Assembly (NCBI RefSeq): GCF_036884655.1
Contig: NC_088357.1
Span: 43,236,001-43,300,000, forward strand
DNA from: Musa acuminata AAA Group
Taxonomy: Eukaryota > Streptophyta > Magnoliopsida > Zingiberales > Musaceae
Direction of reading: 5' to 3'
DNA: 64,000 bases
The translations under genes were made by a program, and so were the position numbers. Below are positions 21,973-37,440 of this stretch, piece by piece; within the stretch, counting starts at the first letter, position 1, and every line of letters starts with the position of its first letter. The notes beneath the pieces were generated by a model. The model saw nothing but the letters and a program-made list of their open reading frames with translations, had not been told where the DNA came from and ran no database searches.

Positions 21973-24081
21973 ATAGGTTGTTAAGTTTGCGTTTTGGACA
22001 GCATATGAATAGATGGGTCCTTTACTTGTGTCTTCCTATTCGTTTTGATGAGGATGAGGTGTTTGATTGATTGCCTCAACAGTGTGTTTCGGTACTAGGA
22101 GTTGGTAGTTCTTGATGATGGTTGCTTCTGCTTACTTCTTTCCACTATATGCATCGAACATTGTAGAATCATTTTTAGACTAGACTATAATGCTAATAAG
22201 TCTTCGTCTTGATCTGCTTCTTGTTCTACCGGTTCACATTTCCTTGTTATTCAGTCCAGAAATTGCTGCATGTGCATTTTATTGGATTTGACAGGTTTTT
22301 AAGTGGCACAATTATTCTGCCTTTTGCATCACATTGTTTCTCATTGTTCTTTAGATAGATTTTCTTAGTGTTTCTTAAATATGAGTCAATTTTCCATTTG
22401 TTCTGCAGTGAGACGTATCGATTCTATGACTTACTGTTCTGCACACCAGGTTTGGTAGTTCACCTTGTTTGAAAGTGTTGCCATTGCCGAATTCTTCTTA
22501 AATTCTTCGTCTGTAGAGCATGTTACTGACAAGAAGGAAGCACTTGGGGAAGTTCTAAATGGTGATCGTTTGGTCGATGCACCATATGAGTTAAATTTCC
22601 GGGAGGATAAGCAGTCCAAGTCTCTTTGTAAGAAACACATGTCAAAAGATGTCACCAAGCTCAGAAACGCCGTTTCAAAAAACTACTACTTTCAGATGTT
22701 CTATGATGACCTGCCTCTTTCGGGATTCTTGGGAAGGATTGATAAGAACAAGGTTGATTCAAGCGAGAACAAGTACCTGCTCTTTAAACACATTCAGTTT
22801 GATATCCTATACGTGTGATAGAAATCAGCATCCAACCTGACCCAACCATGCTTGTGGATATCTCGAAGGACAAGGAAGTTGATGTGGATTTCACCTATTC
22901 TGTGACATGGAAAAAGACCGGCGTTCCTTTTGAGAAAAGGATGGAGAAATACTCAAAAGTTTCCTCCATGCCTCAGCATTTGGAGATCCACTGGTTCTCA
23001 ATTGTTAATTCATGTGTGATAGTCCTCCTCTTAACTAGTTTCCTTGCAACAATCCTTATGCGTGTGCTAAAAAATGACTTTATCAGGTAATAACTACATT
23101 CCTTTAGCTTTTATGCCTAGTGAATCTACTTAGTTTAAATTGCTTTTGCCTGCCCGACTAAATGTAATTGTTTTAAAGATATTCTAATGATGATGAGTCT
23201 CATGATGACCAAGAGGAAACGGGATGGAAGTGTATTCATGGGGATGTCTTCCGGTTTCCAAAGAGGAAGTCACTGTTTTCAGCTTTTATTGGATCCGGCA
23301 CACAGCTTCTTGCACTGTAAGAACAAGTAGCATGCTTTTTGAATTTTGATCTTTGATCTCTTACAGTATTTACAACCACTTGCTTGTGTATGACTAGCAC
23401 AACATTCATCTTCCTCCTCGCACTTGTTGGTGTGTTCTATCCATACAACCGAGGAGCCCTATTCACAGCACTTGTTGTCATCTATGCTCTTACTTCCAGA
23501 ATTGCTGGTTACACAGCAACCTCTTTATACATGCAACTAGAAGGGACTAACTGGGTATGAGTATATTGAGTCGAACAAGTTCTTTTGTCATTGGTACATT
23601 TTTTCCTTTGTAATCCTCCTTACTTTGGGTTTCAGGTGAGGAACTTAATATTGACAGGCTGCTTATTCTGTGGACCTCTATTCTTGACATTTTGATTCCT
23701 TAAAATACTGTTGCTATAATGTATAGTGACACTGCAGCATTGCCTTTTGGTACTATCCTTGTGATTCTCATATGGGCACTGGTAACTTCTCCTTTACTTG
23801 TGTTGGGTGGCATTGCCGGTAAGAGTGGCACGACGGTGTTTCAAGCTCCGTGCTGAACAACAAAGTACCCGAGAGAGATTCCACGGTTGTCATGGTATCG
23901 AGGCACTTTACCTCAGACGACAGTGGCAGGCTTCCTTCCTTTCAGTGCCATCTACATTGAACTTTACTACATATTTGCCAGCGTGTGGGGTCATAAAATC
24001 TACACGATATATAGCATTCTTTTTATCGTTTTCATCAGTCTCATCATTGTCACAGCATTTGAGTGGTGGTGGAGGTGAAGT

Positions 24082-27084
<3,003 letters not shown>

Positions 27085-27096
27085 CTATCAAAGGGA

Positions 27097-28260
27097 TCAA
27101 TACAACATACTCGGATAAACCCAAAGGGGCGAAGGCCACTTCGAAACACATTGGTTGTCAAAATACAGAGGAGATTCTGGATCAGTAGTATCAATAGACG
27201 TGTCGTCCAATGAGAACACATGCCAACGACCACGTCCATGTCCGGCATAATAGATGCAATTGCTCCGTCCTCCCCATCTGCCTGGGCAAGGACACGATGC
27301 CGGGCATCTGCCTGACTCCTCAATGAACAATGCCCAATCTCCCAAACCATCCACCTTCACCCATGTTGGCTGTCCCGACAAGTCCAAGCGGTACACTTCG
27401 AACTTCAGATGCATAATTTGCTCTGCAGGGATGACCTGCACCAGCATGAGCTCGCCACCACACTCAACCAGCTGCTGAGTGAAGCCAATATTCATGCCCG
27501 AGTAAATGCTTCGCCCAGCCCACTCAACTGCCATCTGTTTGATGCTAAAATAAGGCGAGAACTGGAGAACGCGAAGCCTTTCGGCACTGTCCAACGCAAA
27601 AACGTGGTCTTTGAAAGCCACTACACGTTCCATGTGAACATCAAGCGGTGTGAATGAGCATTCTTCCCATTTACTGTCTCCAATCCGCCACCGCAGAAGG
27701 TTCCCGTTAGCACTCAAGAGGAGATTGGAGCCGGGAGAGGACAGAGAACCAGTTAGGGCTCCGTAGTGGAAACGCCAGCCATCGCTGGGGAGGTCCGGCG
27801 AACGGAGCTCGTCGCCAGTGAAGATGTCAGCGAGGATGGCACGACGGCCCTTGCAGAAGATGAGGTGGCCATAGGAACAGCCAAGGAGGAAAAGGTTGAG
27901 GGTCCCGGAGGAAACCACGGAGCGGGAGGGCGCGAAGGGTGCGGCTGGGCAGAGGAGGTCGCAACGGCGGGGGGAAATCTGGTGGCAGCGGCGGGACCGG
28001 CGGTGGAAGGGGCCAACGAACAGGCGGAAGAGGAGAGGGGGACAACTACCGGTGGCCGAGGACAGGGAGGGGCGGGAGACGGCGCGCCAGGTGCGACAGA
28101 CGGAGGCGACGGCGAAGCGGTCGCGGAGGGAGGGGAGGCGGTCGAGGACGGAAAGAAGAAGCGGGTCGAGAAGGTCAGCCCATTTTCCGGCAGAGGCGGA
28201 GGGCGAGCGGCACCGCCGCTTATTTCTATCGCTGCGAGATCTATCCCTCATCGTCGTCAA
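27097..28260 (-). CDS. F-box protein with DUF295 (KIB-type) domain
   Basis: F-box proteins are the substrate adaptors of SCF ubiquitin ligases; the DUF295 group is large in plants and mostly uncharacterised. This is a single-exon ORF of 387 residues. Residues 27-60 (WADLLDPLLLSVLDRLPSLRDRFAVASVCRTWRA) form the F-box helices. The rest fits a DUF295 beta-propeller-like region: FLLGCSYGHLIFCKG, VVAFKDHVFALD, GGELMLVQVI, FEVYRLDLSGQPTWVKVDGLGDWALFIEE, GRSNCIYYAG, and the usual ending PSPLWVYPS. The N-terminus is highly basic (RDRSRSDRNKRRCRS), which may be a nuclear signal. The 5' half is very GC-rich, common in monocot genes, and this gives long antisense shadow ORFs. Confidence 0.88.
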   Translation of the reverse strand: MTTMRDRSRSDRNKRRCRSPSASAGKWADLLDPLLLSVLDRLPSLRDRFAVASVCRTWRAVSRPSLSSATGSCPPLLFRLFVGPFHRRSRRCHQISPRRCDLLCPAAPFAPSRSVVSSGTLNLFLLGCSYGHLIFCKGRRAILADIFTGDELRSPDLPSDGWRFHYGALTGSLSSPGSNLLLSANGNLLRWRIGDSKWEECSFTPLDVHMERVVAFKDHVFALDSAERLRVLQFSPYFSIKQMAVEWAGRSIYSGMNIGFTQQLVECGGELMLVQVIPAEQIMHLKFEVYRLDLSGQPTWVKVDGLGDWALFIEESGRCPASCPCPGRWGGRSNCIYYAGHGRGRWHVFSLDDTSIDTTDPESPLYFDNQCVSKWPSPLWVYPSMLY

Positions 28261-29288
28261 TTCCGAGAGGCGTAGAAGCGGCCAATTCCAACGGGTTTAA
28301 TAGTGTTTTTTCTGGCAACAGAAAAATGTTTTTTTTAATCTTTTATTCAGTGAAAACACTTCTAATGTTGGCAAAATTTCAATTTCCCCCCTAATAAGTT
28401 CAAAAAATAAATTAGCTCGCTTTGCATCTGTTTGCGCTTTTTACATTTTAGCCATTGTCTTGTTTTATATATTGATTTGGTTCTCTCTTCACAATGTTTT
28501 TTATATTTAAGCCCTTGTTTTGTTTTGTGATTACTTAGAGAAGAAATCGTGTCTTCTAAGTTACTCATCGATGGCGTCCACCTCCCGCACTCACGAAGGG
28601 CCCCACAGTGATTTCGTCTGAGTCGAGAACCGGTGCAAAACTGGTGGCGTCGTTTGGACGTCACTATATTTTCCTTGTTCGTTTCTCGAAACAGCGGTGG
28701 CATTTCTACCTGCCCGCGTATCCCCATTACGTTACCAGCGCTGTGATTGGAAATATGGAGGTTCCGGAATGAGGGACGTCACTGACTGCACATGTTGGGT
28801 ACGTTTGGGGGTATGGGAATTCCCCGTCACGTAGATACTGGTTTCATGGTTGCCTCAGACTCTGATCTCTTTTAACGAATTCTTGTTCTCTTGCTACATT
28901 CGTGCCTACGCCAACGCGTTGGAGGCGACGGCCATCTGCTCTGCCTATTCCTCCCTCCCAATGCACTCCAATCCCCGGTTTCCATCCTTAAATTCGACTC
29001 CTATGTTCCTTAATCCGAAACTAATCGAAAGATTTCGGGATCTATTCACGTCCGTGGCAAAAGTTTCGGTTCTTTTGGGTTGATTACATCCCGACGCTTG
29101 AAGAGATCCGCAAAGTTGGTGCATTTTTCCTGTTCTTGCGAAGAACTAATCGGAATCCACAGGATCGGCGCTGAAAGGAGGGATTTTTGGGAGCACCAAG
29201 CGGGAATTAGAGAGATTGAAGTGGAGGGTGCCGTTTGTTTTGGTATTGGTGTTGCCTGTTCGTGGGTTTGTTCGATGCTCGGATCGAA
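28261..29288. other. Head-to-head promoter region between F-box (-) and J-protein (+) genes
   Basis: The two start codons are 1028 bp apart and point away from each other, so this stretch holds both promoters and 5' UTRs. It has AT-rich patches (28320-28550) and GC-rich flanks. I see no further gene. The leader of the J-protein gene probably occupies the last 200 bp. Confidence 0.6.
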
Positions 29289-32200
29289 ATGGGCGTGGAT
29301 TACTACAACATATTGAAGGTGAATCGCAATGCCACCGATGATGACCTCAGGAAGTCGTACCGGCGGCTGGCAATGCGGTGGCACCCCGACAAGAACCCTA
29401 GCAATAAGAAGGAGGCGGAGGCCAAATTCAAGCAGATGTCCGAGGCCTACGAGGCAAGTCTCTTTAGTTAGCTCTGACATGATGAGGATATCTTTTAGAA
29501 GAACGATGTAATTTTTATTGGTCTTTTGAATGTCTCATTTGCTTTCCATGTTAGAATTTATTATCCTTGAATCAAATTTCTGAAACTGGATATTGTATAG
29601 AAATTTTGATTTATTACTGAGAACGGTTTTAGATTGTGCTGAATTCTTTCTTCATGGCCCTTTTTGTGAATTATATGTTCACTGATAACAGATTATTTTT
29701 GGCTGCATTAATTTCATGGCTAGGAAAGTAGAATTTCAATTAAACTTGCTTTATTCTTAATCATATAGTACCGTTACCTCAAATAACCTGATAGATAAAT
29801 CTTGATTATCTCTTTGTTGCATTTTGTACATTCTCCTTTCTGGTTTGATTTAAATGGTTTTTCTTCAAGGGTTCTGAATTCATTAAATCTGGGGGAAAGA
29901 AGTAAATATCAAATTACAAAGCAAATTAGGCAAATTGAAATGAAAGTAGTGAAGCAAAACTTTTGATTACTCTTTCTCTTTGCTTCTTTTTTATCCCACG
30001 TGGAACTGAGTTTTGCAATCTTTGATGCTGTCTTTATTTTTCCAAGATGCATCTTTTACATATTTGAATACTTTAGTCAATAGAATTTTCTGTTGGTTGA
30101 AGGAAGAAATAGGTCTTAGGCATTGAGATCATTTAGAGTGATAGAAATTGTGTCAAACTTTCTGATATTTCAACACTGTTGGTCCAGGTACTAAGTGATC
30201 CTCATAAACGGGCAATATATGATCAGCATGGTGAAGAGGGCTTGAAGGGCATGCCCCCTCCTGGTTCACAAAGTGCAGCATCTAATGGCTCGAGTGGTCC
30301 TAGTAACTTCCAGTTTAATCCTCGGGATGCTGAAGATATCTTTGCTGAAATTTTTGGGAGCAGCAGCCCTTTTGGTTTTGAGTCTATGAACCGTTCAAAG
30401 TCCGTGAGGTTCCAAAAAGATGGAAGTGGAACTTTTGGTGGCTTTGGTAGGACAGATAGCACCTACAGGTCATATGCTGAGGGAGCTGGTCCTAGTGGCA
30501 GCCAGACACGGAAAGCACCAGTTGTGGAGAACCATCTGGTGTGCAGCCTTGAAGATCTCTACATGGGATCAAAAAGAAAGATGAAGATATCTAGAAATGT
30601 CTCACGACCCAATGGGTATAAGCACTTCTTCTCAAATTATTAAATTGAATGTTTTTGTGGCTTATTGGATTCACATATTGCTGACTTCCTTAGCACATTT
30701 GAGCCACTTAAGTATTTAGAGTGGACCAATGCATGCATAGGGTAAACTGCTTCATGAATTTATGATTGAACTGAACAAAGCATCATATTGCAATCTTTTT
30801 CCCTTTTCCATTTCTACTATACATGACTGTATCCCAGCTAGGAAACGGAACAATCTTTGTCTGTTTGCCTAGTATTTTTACAGTTTGCAGCTGAGTTCTG
30901 CACTGTTTTGCAGGTTTTTCAATCTATCATCTGAAGTTTGAAATGCTTTCTGGTTTCTTTCTGATTCAAGAAGCTGGCAAAAATTTAGATAAGAAAGATA
31001 GCTGATTAGTATTTTCATTGTAAAGGACATTTTCTGTCCCTAAATGTGAAATATATAAATTGACTGATAAATAAACTAAATCCTAATGTAGAAAAACCAC
31101 TTCTCTGCATCATTGGTCATGAACAATGATTTTCGAAGTCGCTTTGGTTCTTATCCAGCTGATGCCATTCAGCTGTTTAGTTACTTTTCTGGTTGTACTG
31201 ATTTTATGTTGTGGATGTTATCAGTATAGCTTTCAGCAATGGTAGTTGGTCATGGTTCTTATAGAGTCAAATGAAGTTTTTGTTCTGGGGTAAACAAAAC
31301 TTCACCTGTTTCAAATTCTCTTGGTTGAAGAAGATTAGATGATGAATCTTGTAGTTTTAACATCAATTTATGAATTAATGCTTATTGAACCAATGAGTTT
31401 ACTGCTTTTTGTCCATGCTTTATGTTGAGGCATCTGAGGTACATATTGATCATACAGGGTTAATTTTGAAATGGTTACTTATGAATTATTAGTATGGAGT
31501 TTTCTTGAAATGGTTTTAAATCAGTGGCTTAATAATAGGGAACTTTCCTTCTTTCTTATCTTTCTTTCTTATTCTCCCTTTTCAGAGTTATACAGATTAA
31601 TTGCTAGCATCTGTCTTATTTTTGTTCTCCCCTTTATCTGTTGATGAATCACCTGATTTAAGTTTTATGTTCTTTGACTTGGATTATTTAATCGACTTTT
31701 TATGACTCCTGTGTGTTCATCAGTAAACCTCAATCAACATATATGGTGACTTTAAAGTTTAAACACCTTTTTTTGGTCCTAATTAGCTAGCATATTTGAC
31801 AAATATTGTATAAAATATATATTGATCCCTTTAAGGCAATTTTTTAACTCCTAATTTTTGCATGTGAATTCATTAACCATGTAATCACTTTTTCCATTTA
31901 AATCTATATATTTTGATATCTGGTACTTGAATGTCCATTTAGAATCAAATGACATCCTATGATCTAAATCTATATATTCTGATATCATAATAAAGAACAA
32001 ATGACATCCTATGGATCACCAGTTGCATCCCTACTTGTGCATGCTAAATAAAGAAATATCATTTTTAACACATTCTTAACCCAACAAATATTTTATTATG
32101 CAACTATCTAGACTGCTTTCTAGTAATACTCTTGTGGACAATCTCAGTTACTTCGAACTTTTGCCGAAGGTTTTATATATCTTTCATCTTCTACAATTGG

Positions 32201-33577
32201 CATTCTTAGCAAAACATTTGAGTACCTGTGACTGCTGCCTTTGCAACCTTATATGGCTTGTTGCGTCAATACATGTGTTTGTTTAATGTTCAGAAATTCT
32301 TAGTACATGATATCTTTCACCATGCTGTGTGGTGTTTCAAATAACCAATAGCTTTGTTATTTTATTCTTTTGACTAAAATCTGTCCTTAATGACCCATAA
32401 ACTGTTTCCATTAGTTGTGATAGGCTTTCTAAACTTGTTAAAAATGAGACTGTCCCGAAAGATAATTTCATTACCTTTTCTGGGAGACTTTGAAGTTTCT
32501 CCTTGGATATGAAAGAGGGTGAAGTGTTGTTGACTTTAATATGTTTTATTAATTTGGACCAGTTAATCGTGTTAGGCATATAGAGTGAGGTTTCTTAGTT
32601 CCGTCTGATGTGCATGTAGATATATCTCCACGGTCAGAATCTGGATATGTTTTACTGTTTTATTGTGTTTGGTCTCTAGTTGTTTACCTGTTCATGCTTA
32701 GTCTTATCTTGCTTGGAATACCAAACATCGTTTGGCTTTACCCTACCTTAGTCGCAGTTTTCATTTTCCATTGTTTTTTCTCCTTCCTATTACAAGTTGT
32801 CTTTTTGTCTCATGGCATTTATAATGGTGTTGAAGATATTTTTGATTGTTTTAATTTGTCATCAAGTAGATGTTTATACTTCTGTCTGCTGAATTATAGC
32901 TTATAAACTTGAATATGATATGCTATATCTCCAGATAGTACCGTTTCTTGATACGAACAACTGTTTATAAAGATATTGTCACCATAGCCAATACTAATGT
33001 CATCTCAGAACATTTTATGTTGTTAGAAACCAAATTTTGGAAAAACAACATATTGATACAGCACTTCTGGAGTTTGTTAAATTAGACGATAGAATTCTCT
33101 GACCGTGTTTCCATTTATTTGTCATGTTCAACAATTAGACGATTGGTGCCAGAAACAGAGATCTTAACAATTGAAATCAAGCCTGGATGGAAAAAAGGCA
33201 CCAAGATAACTTTTCCTGGCAAAGGCAACGAGCAAGTGAACCAACTCCCAGCAGACCTTGTCTTTATCATTGATGAGAAGCCGCATGATGTGTACAAGAG
33301 AGATGGCAGTGATCTCATTGTTCACCAAGAGATCTCACTGGTCGATGCGCTCGCAGGGACCACAATAAACCTCACAACCCTCGACGGGCGTGATTTGGCA
33401 ATCAATGTGAGTAATGTAGTGTACCCTGGCCATCAACTTATTATCACAGAGGAAGGGATGCCAATCGCGAAGGAGCCAGGGAAGAAGGGCAACTTAATTA
33501 TCAAGTTTGATGTGAAGTTCCCATCTAGGTTGACGCCGCAGCAGCAGGCAGATATCAGACGTGTTCTGGGAGCTTGA
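29289..33577 (+). CDS. Class II (DnaJB-type) J-protein, Hsp40 co-chaperone
   Basis: Cytosolic or nuclear Hsp40s of this class hand unfolded clients to Hsp70 and stimulate its ATPase. Exons 29289-29453, 30188-30615 and 33139-33577 join to 343 residues. Residues 1-67 are the J domain starting [15 protein letters not shown], with HPD at 32-34. A G/F/S-rich linker follows ([18 protein letters not shown]). The C-terminal substrate domains begin near [30 protein letters not shown] and end [19 protein letters not shown]. There is no zinc-finger (CXXCXGXG) region, hence class II. Intron 1 starts GCAAGT rather than GT and ends CAG; only this GC-AG junction keeps the conserved [14 protein letters not shown] frame. 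Intron 2 is 2.5 kb with no recognisable insert. The upstream in-frame ATG at 29235 is rejected because the family starts at MG(V/L)DYY. Confidence 0.93.
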
Positions 33578-35219
33578 TCACGAAAAATACAAGATGTTTT
33601 CTTTGCAGAAAAGGCTTTCATCGCCAATCTCCAAACAATCTACCAAATTCTTGGTTCTTTTTTGTTTTTGGAAGTTGAACTTATGTTCTTCGTTAGGTTA
33701 TCAATCTCTGTTATCTTTGTAACCCCTTGTTAAGGCAACAGTAGATGTTGTTGGTAAAAGCTTATCCTATGTTGATGTTTTTGACTGCATTACAAGAACT
33801 GTATCGGTTTTAACCTTCTGCTTCACTGTTGGTTTCATGATTGATCATGCAGCATGAATAAGTATCGTGCTGTGTACATTATGGCAATCAGGGTAGCAAT
33901 GTCCAACAGTAGATTTTGCATATCGGATGCTTGGATCCAGGAAACCATATTGATTTTGAACTCTCCTGTCATGGCAAATATCCTTGGCCCTTTTTCTGAA
34001 AGAGTAAAACAGGTTTCGTGAGAAGTTAATGGTCATGTGGAATCAAGCTGCCAAAAGTATCATTTTTCAAAGGAATGTTTATGATCATTTTTTAGGGATT
34101 TGGCTGTTCAATATTTCTAGTTGAAGGAATGGTGAGATGGATACAGAAAATGTAACATGTAGCAGTTTTGCTGTCTCTGATAGACAAATTAAGCATATCA
34201 ATGCTATGAAACTATATTGGAATATGGTCAAAAACCCATATACACCTTGTTCCTGTTGACAGACTTCTGCTAATTGATAGATGAGTAACTTCAAATTGCA
34301 ATTGATAAAGATATTTAGTCTATATTGGTTGAAGAGTAAAGAATTAAGTGTTTATAAATCCGTCGGTTTACCTTTACTTTTAGAGATACCTTTTGAAGTT
34401 TATGAGCTCCGAAATGATAAAATCGTATGGATACATCCATCGTCCAAAGCAGACAATTCCTCGTAAGTCGTTCGTATCAATCCGTCGGTTCATCTTTACC
34501 TTTAGAGATGTCTTTTGAAGTTCATGAGCTTCGAAATAATAAAATCGTATGGATACATCTATCATCCAAAGCGGATAATTCCTCGTGAGCCATTCGTATC
34601 AATGACAACAAAATATGATTTATCATATTGGCGTTAAAAGGAATATCTTGAGCAATTAGGTCCCCTATAGGAGGAATCATTGATAAGAATATTTAGTCCT
34701 ATATTGATTTAGAAATAGGGGAATCAATGACTCGCAATCCTTATTTTTAGATATACTTTTCGGAGCTCCTTCTAAGTGAAGGATTCCTTATGAGCTTATC
34801 GTACCAATAACGATAAAACGTTAGAACAATGGAAGGCGATTGCAGTAGTAGTTTCCAGTAATCAAGAATTGGATTAATTACTGAAGTCTTTCAAGTCGTT
34901 TTAAATCTGATTTCGGTATCTATTTGTCTATATATCTTATCGTTTCAAACCTGATTAATGGATGGATACATTAATTATACTGCTTAAGCGGGTCGGATTG
35001 GTGTGGTTCCCCGAAAAGACCGATCCGTTAGACCGCACCGAAGACGGTATTGGGCCTGGACTGATGTATCAACCGGTCCACTTCGCTTAGCTTAACCGAT
35101 GACTCCGTTAGCTTAGCCCAATTTCTGTCTTGTGATTGGTGACAATCCACGGGGCCCATAGGGCCCAAAGGTAGCCCACTTTGTTCACCATTCAAAGGAA
35201 GGCACGTTGGTTCCATTAA
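33578..35219. other. Intergenic: J-protein 3' UTR, unknown repeat, RPB8 promoter
   Basis: No gene is visible. 34300-34800 consists of related, unassigned repeat text containing a 122-bp tandem duplication. The last 250 bp, from about 34990, are less AT-rich and are the probable RPB8 promoter. Confidence 0.5.
34358..34602. repeat. 122-bp tandem duplication
   Basis: 34358-34479 and 34480-34602 start atccgtcggtt and share tttgaagttyatgagct, aaaatcgtatggatacat and aattcctcgt. Related looser text continues near 34670-34800 (for example atatttagtcctatattg). The parent element is unknown. Confidence 0.85.
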
Positions 35220-35372
35220 ATAGAGATAAGTATAGGTATTTGATGCTGCTTTAACGTAAGACGAATCCCTCTGGCTCGACGGTCTCTCGGCCGCCGCTCG
35301 TGTCGCGACCATCTCCATCGGCGGCGACGAACGCCGGGCGGTCATCCGCGGCGGTTCTTCTCCAGCCTCCAG
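35220..35372 (+). other. Probable 5' UTR exon of RPB8
   Basis: A GC-rich leader ends at the donor cctccag|gttctc (35372/35373). The next acceptor (taaaacag) ends at 37398, 42 bases before the RPB8 start, so the leader intron is 2.0 kb. It contains a minus-strand LINE tail near 35973-36041. Confidence 0.55.
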
Positions 35373-35972
35373 GTTCTCTTTTTATCCCTTGTGTCTGTTG
35401 TTGGTAAGCGTGTTGAGGTTAGGGTTTCCGTCCGACTCCGTCATATTCCTGTGGATCTTTTTCTTTAATTTGGTGGATTTTCGATCCTCTTTAAAGGTTT
35501 TGCTTGGTTGTTTGACTACTGGGATCTTGGATATTGGCCTGATGGCTGATGAAATTAATAGTTATACGTGTTTGAGATCATTATCAGCGTTACAGACCGC
35601 AGTAAGAGGAAGATCATGGTTTCTGTTAAATAGTTGATCTTGTTTGACCGACAGTGTCATGTAAATGCTGCTTGATATACAACAGTGCTTTTTCCTAAGC
35701 ATTCTTGTGCAAGATCAAGATGTGTGATTGTATGCTACATTTGATTAATTGTTTTGTTTCTGTTGTTTACTAGTAGAGCAGCGGTGACATGTAACAGAAT
35801 TGCAACGAAATTAGAGTTTGGGTTGAGGGTCAAGGCATGAGCAAGTAGCCTGTCACTTGTGTTCAGTCTGTGTTTCTATACAACCCAACCTGGTGCAACC
35901 CGCCTGAGCTGCATCCACATGCCAAAAGGGGATTAAGCATCAATTTTCTGAAAGTTGAGCTTGTTTGCTTAG

Positions 35973-36041
35973 TAACAACAACAAAACCATAAGACCCAAC
36001 TATTTGGGGTCTGCTGGGTGGATTTTTTGCCGCTATTGAGA
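35973..36041 (-). mobile_element. RTE-type LINE 3' tail fragment
   Basis: On the minus strand this reads gaccccaaatagttgggtct, then atggttttgttgttgttac. That is the well-known 3' end of plant RTE-like LINEs, including the (TTG)n tail. Only about 70 bp are recognisable. It lies in the RPB8 leader intron. Confidence 0.6.
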
Positions 36042-37440
36042 TATGTAAGAAGCCATAAAACTTGTTTGCTTGTGTCACAGAATAGTAATAAGTCAAGCTG
36101 CATATGCTGCTGAGCTTAACCAAAATTGTGCCGTGGTCAATCATGGGTCTGGTACCAGTGAGACCTTGGGGGGTTAATGTTTGCTTTCAGCCTGTATGGT
36201 ATAAGTCATATTTACCACATGTGTGATCATGTTTTAGGACTTTTCTGACCACATACGTGCAATAACTTATTAATTCTATGTAGAATACAGCCATATAGCC
36301 TTGTGTGAAGCAATCATATGACGTTGTATGGATATGAAGTTACATATATGACTCCACAGGTCACGTTTTGGAGTATTGATTCTCCCTATTCTGGTGTAAG
36401 CTTCTTTTGATCCTAAATGGAATTGTACCTAATTCCGTTGGATTCTTTGGTGGACTTGGGAAGTGATGCTAGTACTGGTGGTGGATGGCAATGACAAATT
36501 TAATTTCTTTTTGTACCCTTCTTTTTTTCTTTCTCTATTTCTTTTCCTAGCAGGTCATTAATATCATTTAGCCCTGTTTTTTTATGTATTATATGCATCT
36601 TTTAACCCTTCAAATGAAGTCAATTTGTTTCTCCTGCTTACTGGCAGATCTAACTGAGTGGTTTTTTCGATCTCTTTACCTTCTCTTAGCTTTCTGATTG
36701 TCTATTTATACATTTTCTTTTTTCCTTTATATTCTTCTCTCTTTTGTTTTCTCCTTGTTGTCAAACACAGAGAGCACATTATAGGAAATAAGTTCAGTAG
36801 ACTTTAATGATAGAAAGGGGCTGTTTGTACTGGAATATTTTTTCAATTTGCTTCTTAAAACTTAGAGAAATGAATTGTAAATCATTGCAAGGGAGGTTGG
36901 TAATGCAAACTGTATTTAGTTGCTTATTAGAACATAAGAAATGAAAAATTTTGCTTGCATGCATTTTTATATCAAGGTTCTTGTGTATGTTTATTTTTGT
37001 ATTTTTCAGTCATGTGATGATGTAATTCTGTGGCTTATCACTTCTCTGGTGATCTTTCTCTTTAGATTCTTATCTTGCTCCAGTTGAAGTACCTAGTTGG
37101 TCACGTGCTAATGCAATTTTGTTACTTAATACTTCTCTAGTGTAAATATTATTGTGGATAATTATCTTGCTCTAGATGATGTATATAAAGCTACTAATGA
37201 GAGGGTGGATGCTTATTATATGACATAGTGTTTTCACTTTTTTATTGTTCATCTTTTTGAAGAGGAATAGGTGGAATATTTGATGAATTGAAGAAATTTA
37301 CTTGCTAATAATATTATTGTTATCATAAATGTTCTCTTTAACATTTTTTGGAGGGGTAGCTAAGGTTAATATGATGTAAACTTCTTGTCTTAAAACAGAT
37401 TTGTGTTTGTGGTGCTTGCTGGGACCAGTCTTTGAGAATC

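Larger units (their letters stand above)
17196..24081 (+). pseudogene. TM9SF/endomembrane-70 family gene, disabled
   Basis: Intact family members are nine-pass Golgi/endosome proteins. Exons are still recognisable with good splice sites: 17196-17341, 22409-22449, 22517-23086, 23179-23316, 23398-23554 and 23636-about 24081. They encode family phrases such as YANKVGPFHNP, EALGEVLNGDRLV, FYDDLPLSGFLGRID, HLEIHWFSI, FYPYNRGALFTALVVIYALTS and AIYIELYYIFASVWGHKIY. Lesions: loss of about 10 bp at 22816 that shifts frame within ILYNGDRVIEI; TGA for Cys at 23693-23695; an extra base near 23702; TGA at 23854-23856 where Arg is expected; about 16 codons missing before EWWWR near 24064; and no last part after 24078. 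Intron 1 carries a 4.6-kb LTR element. Kept introns show it is a decayed gene, not a retrocopy. Confidence 0.9.

Noticed and set aside
17196..24081. Retrocopy (processed) origin of the TM9SF pseudogene
   Set aside because: Five introns with GT-AG sites are retained, so it is not derived from mRNA.
27766..28394. Long Gly/Arg-rich ORFs on the plus strand opposite the F-box gene
   Set aside because: They are antisense shadows of the GC-rich 5' half of the F-box coding sequence.
29235..29288. Upstream in-frame ATG for the J-protein
   Set aside because: It would add an 18-residue leader not seen in the family; the family start is MGVDYY at 29289.
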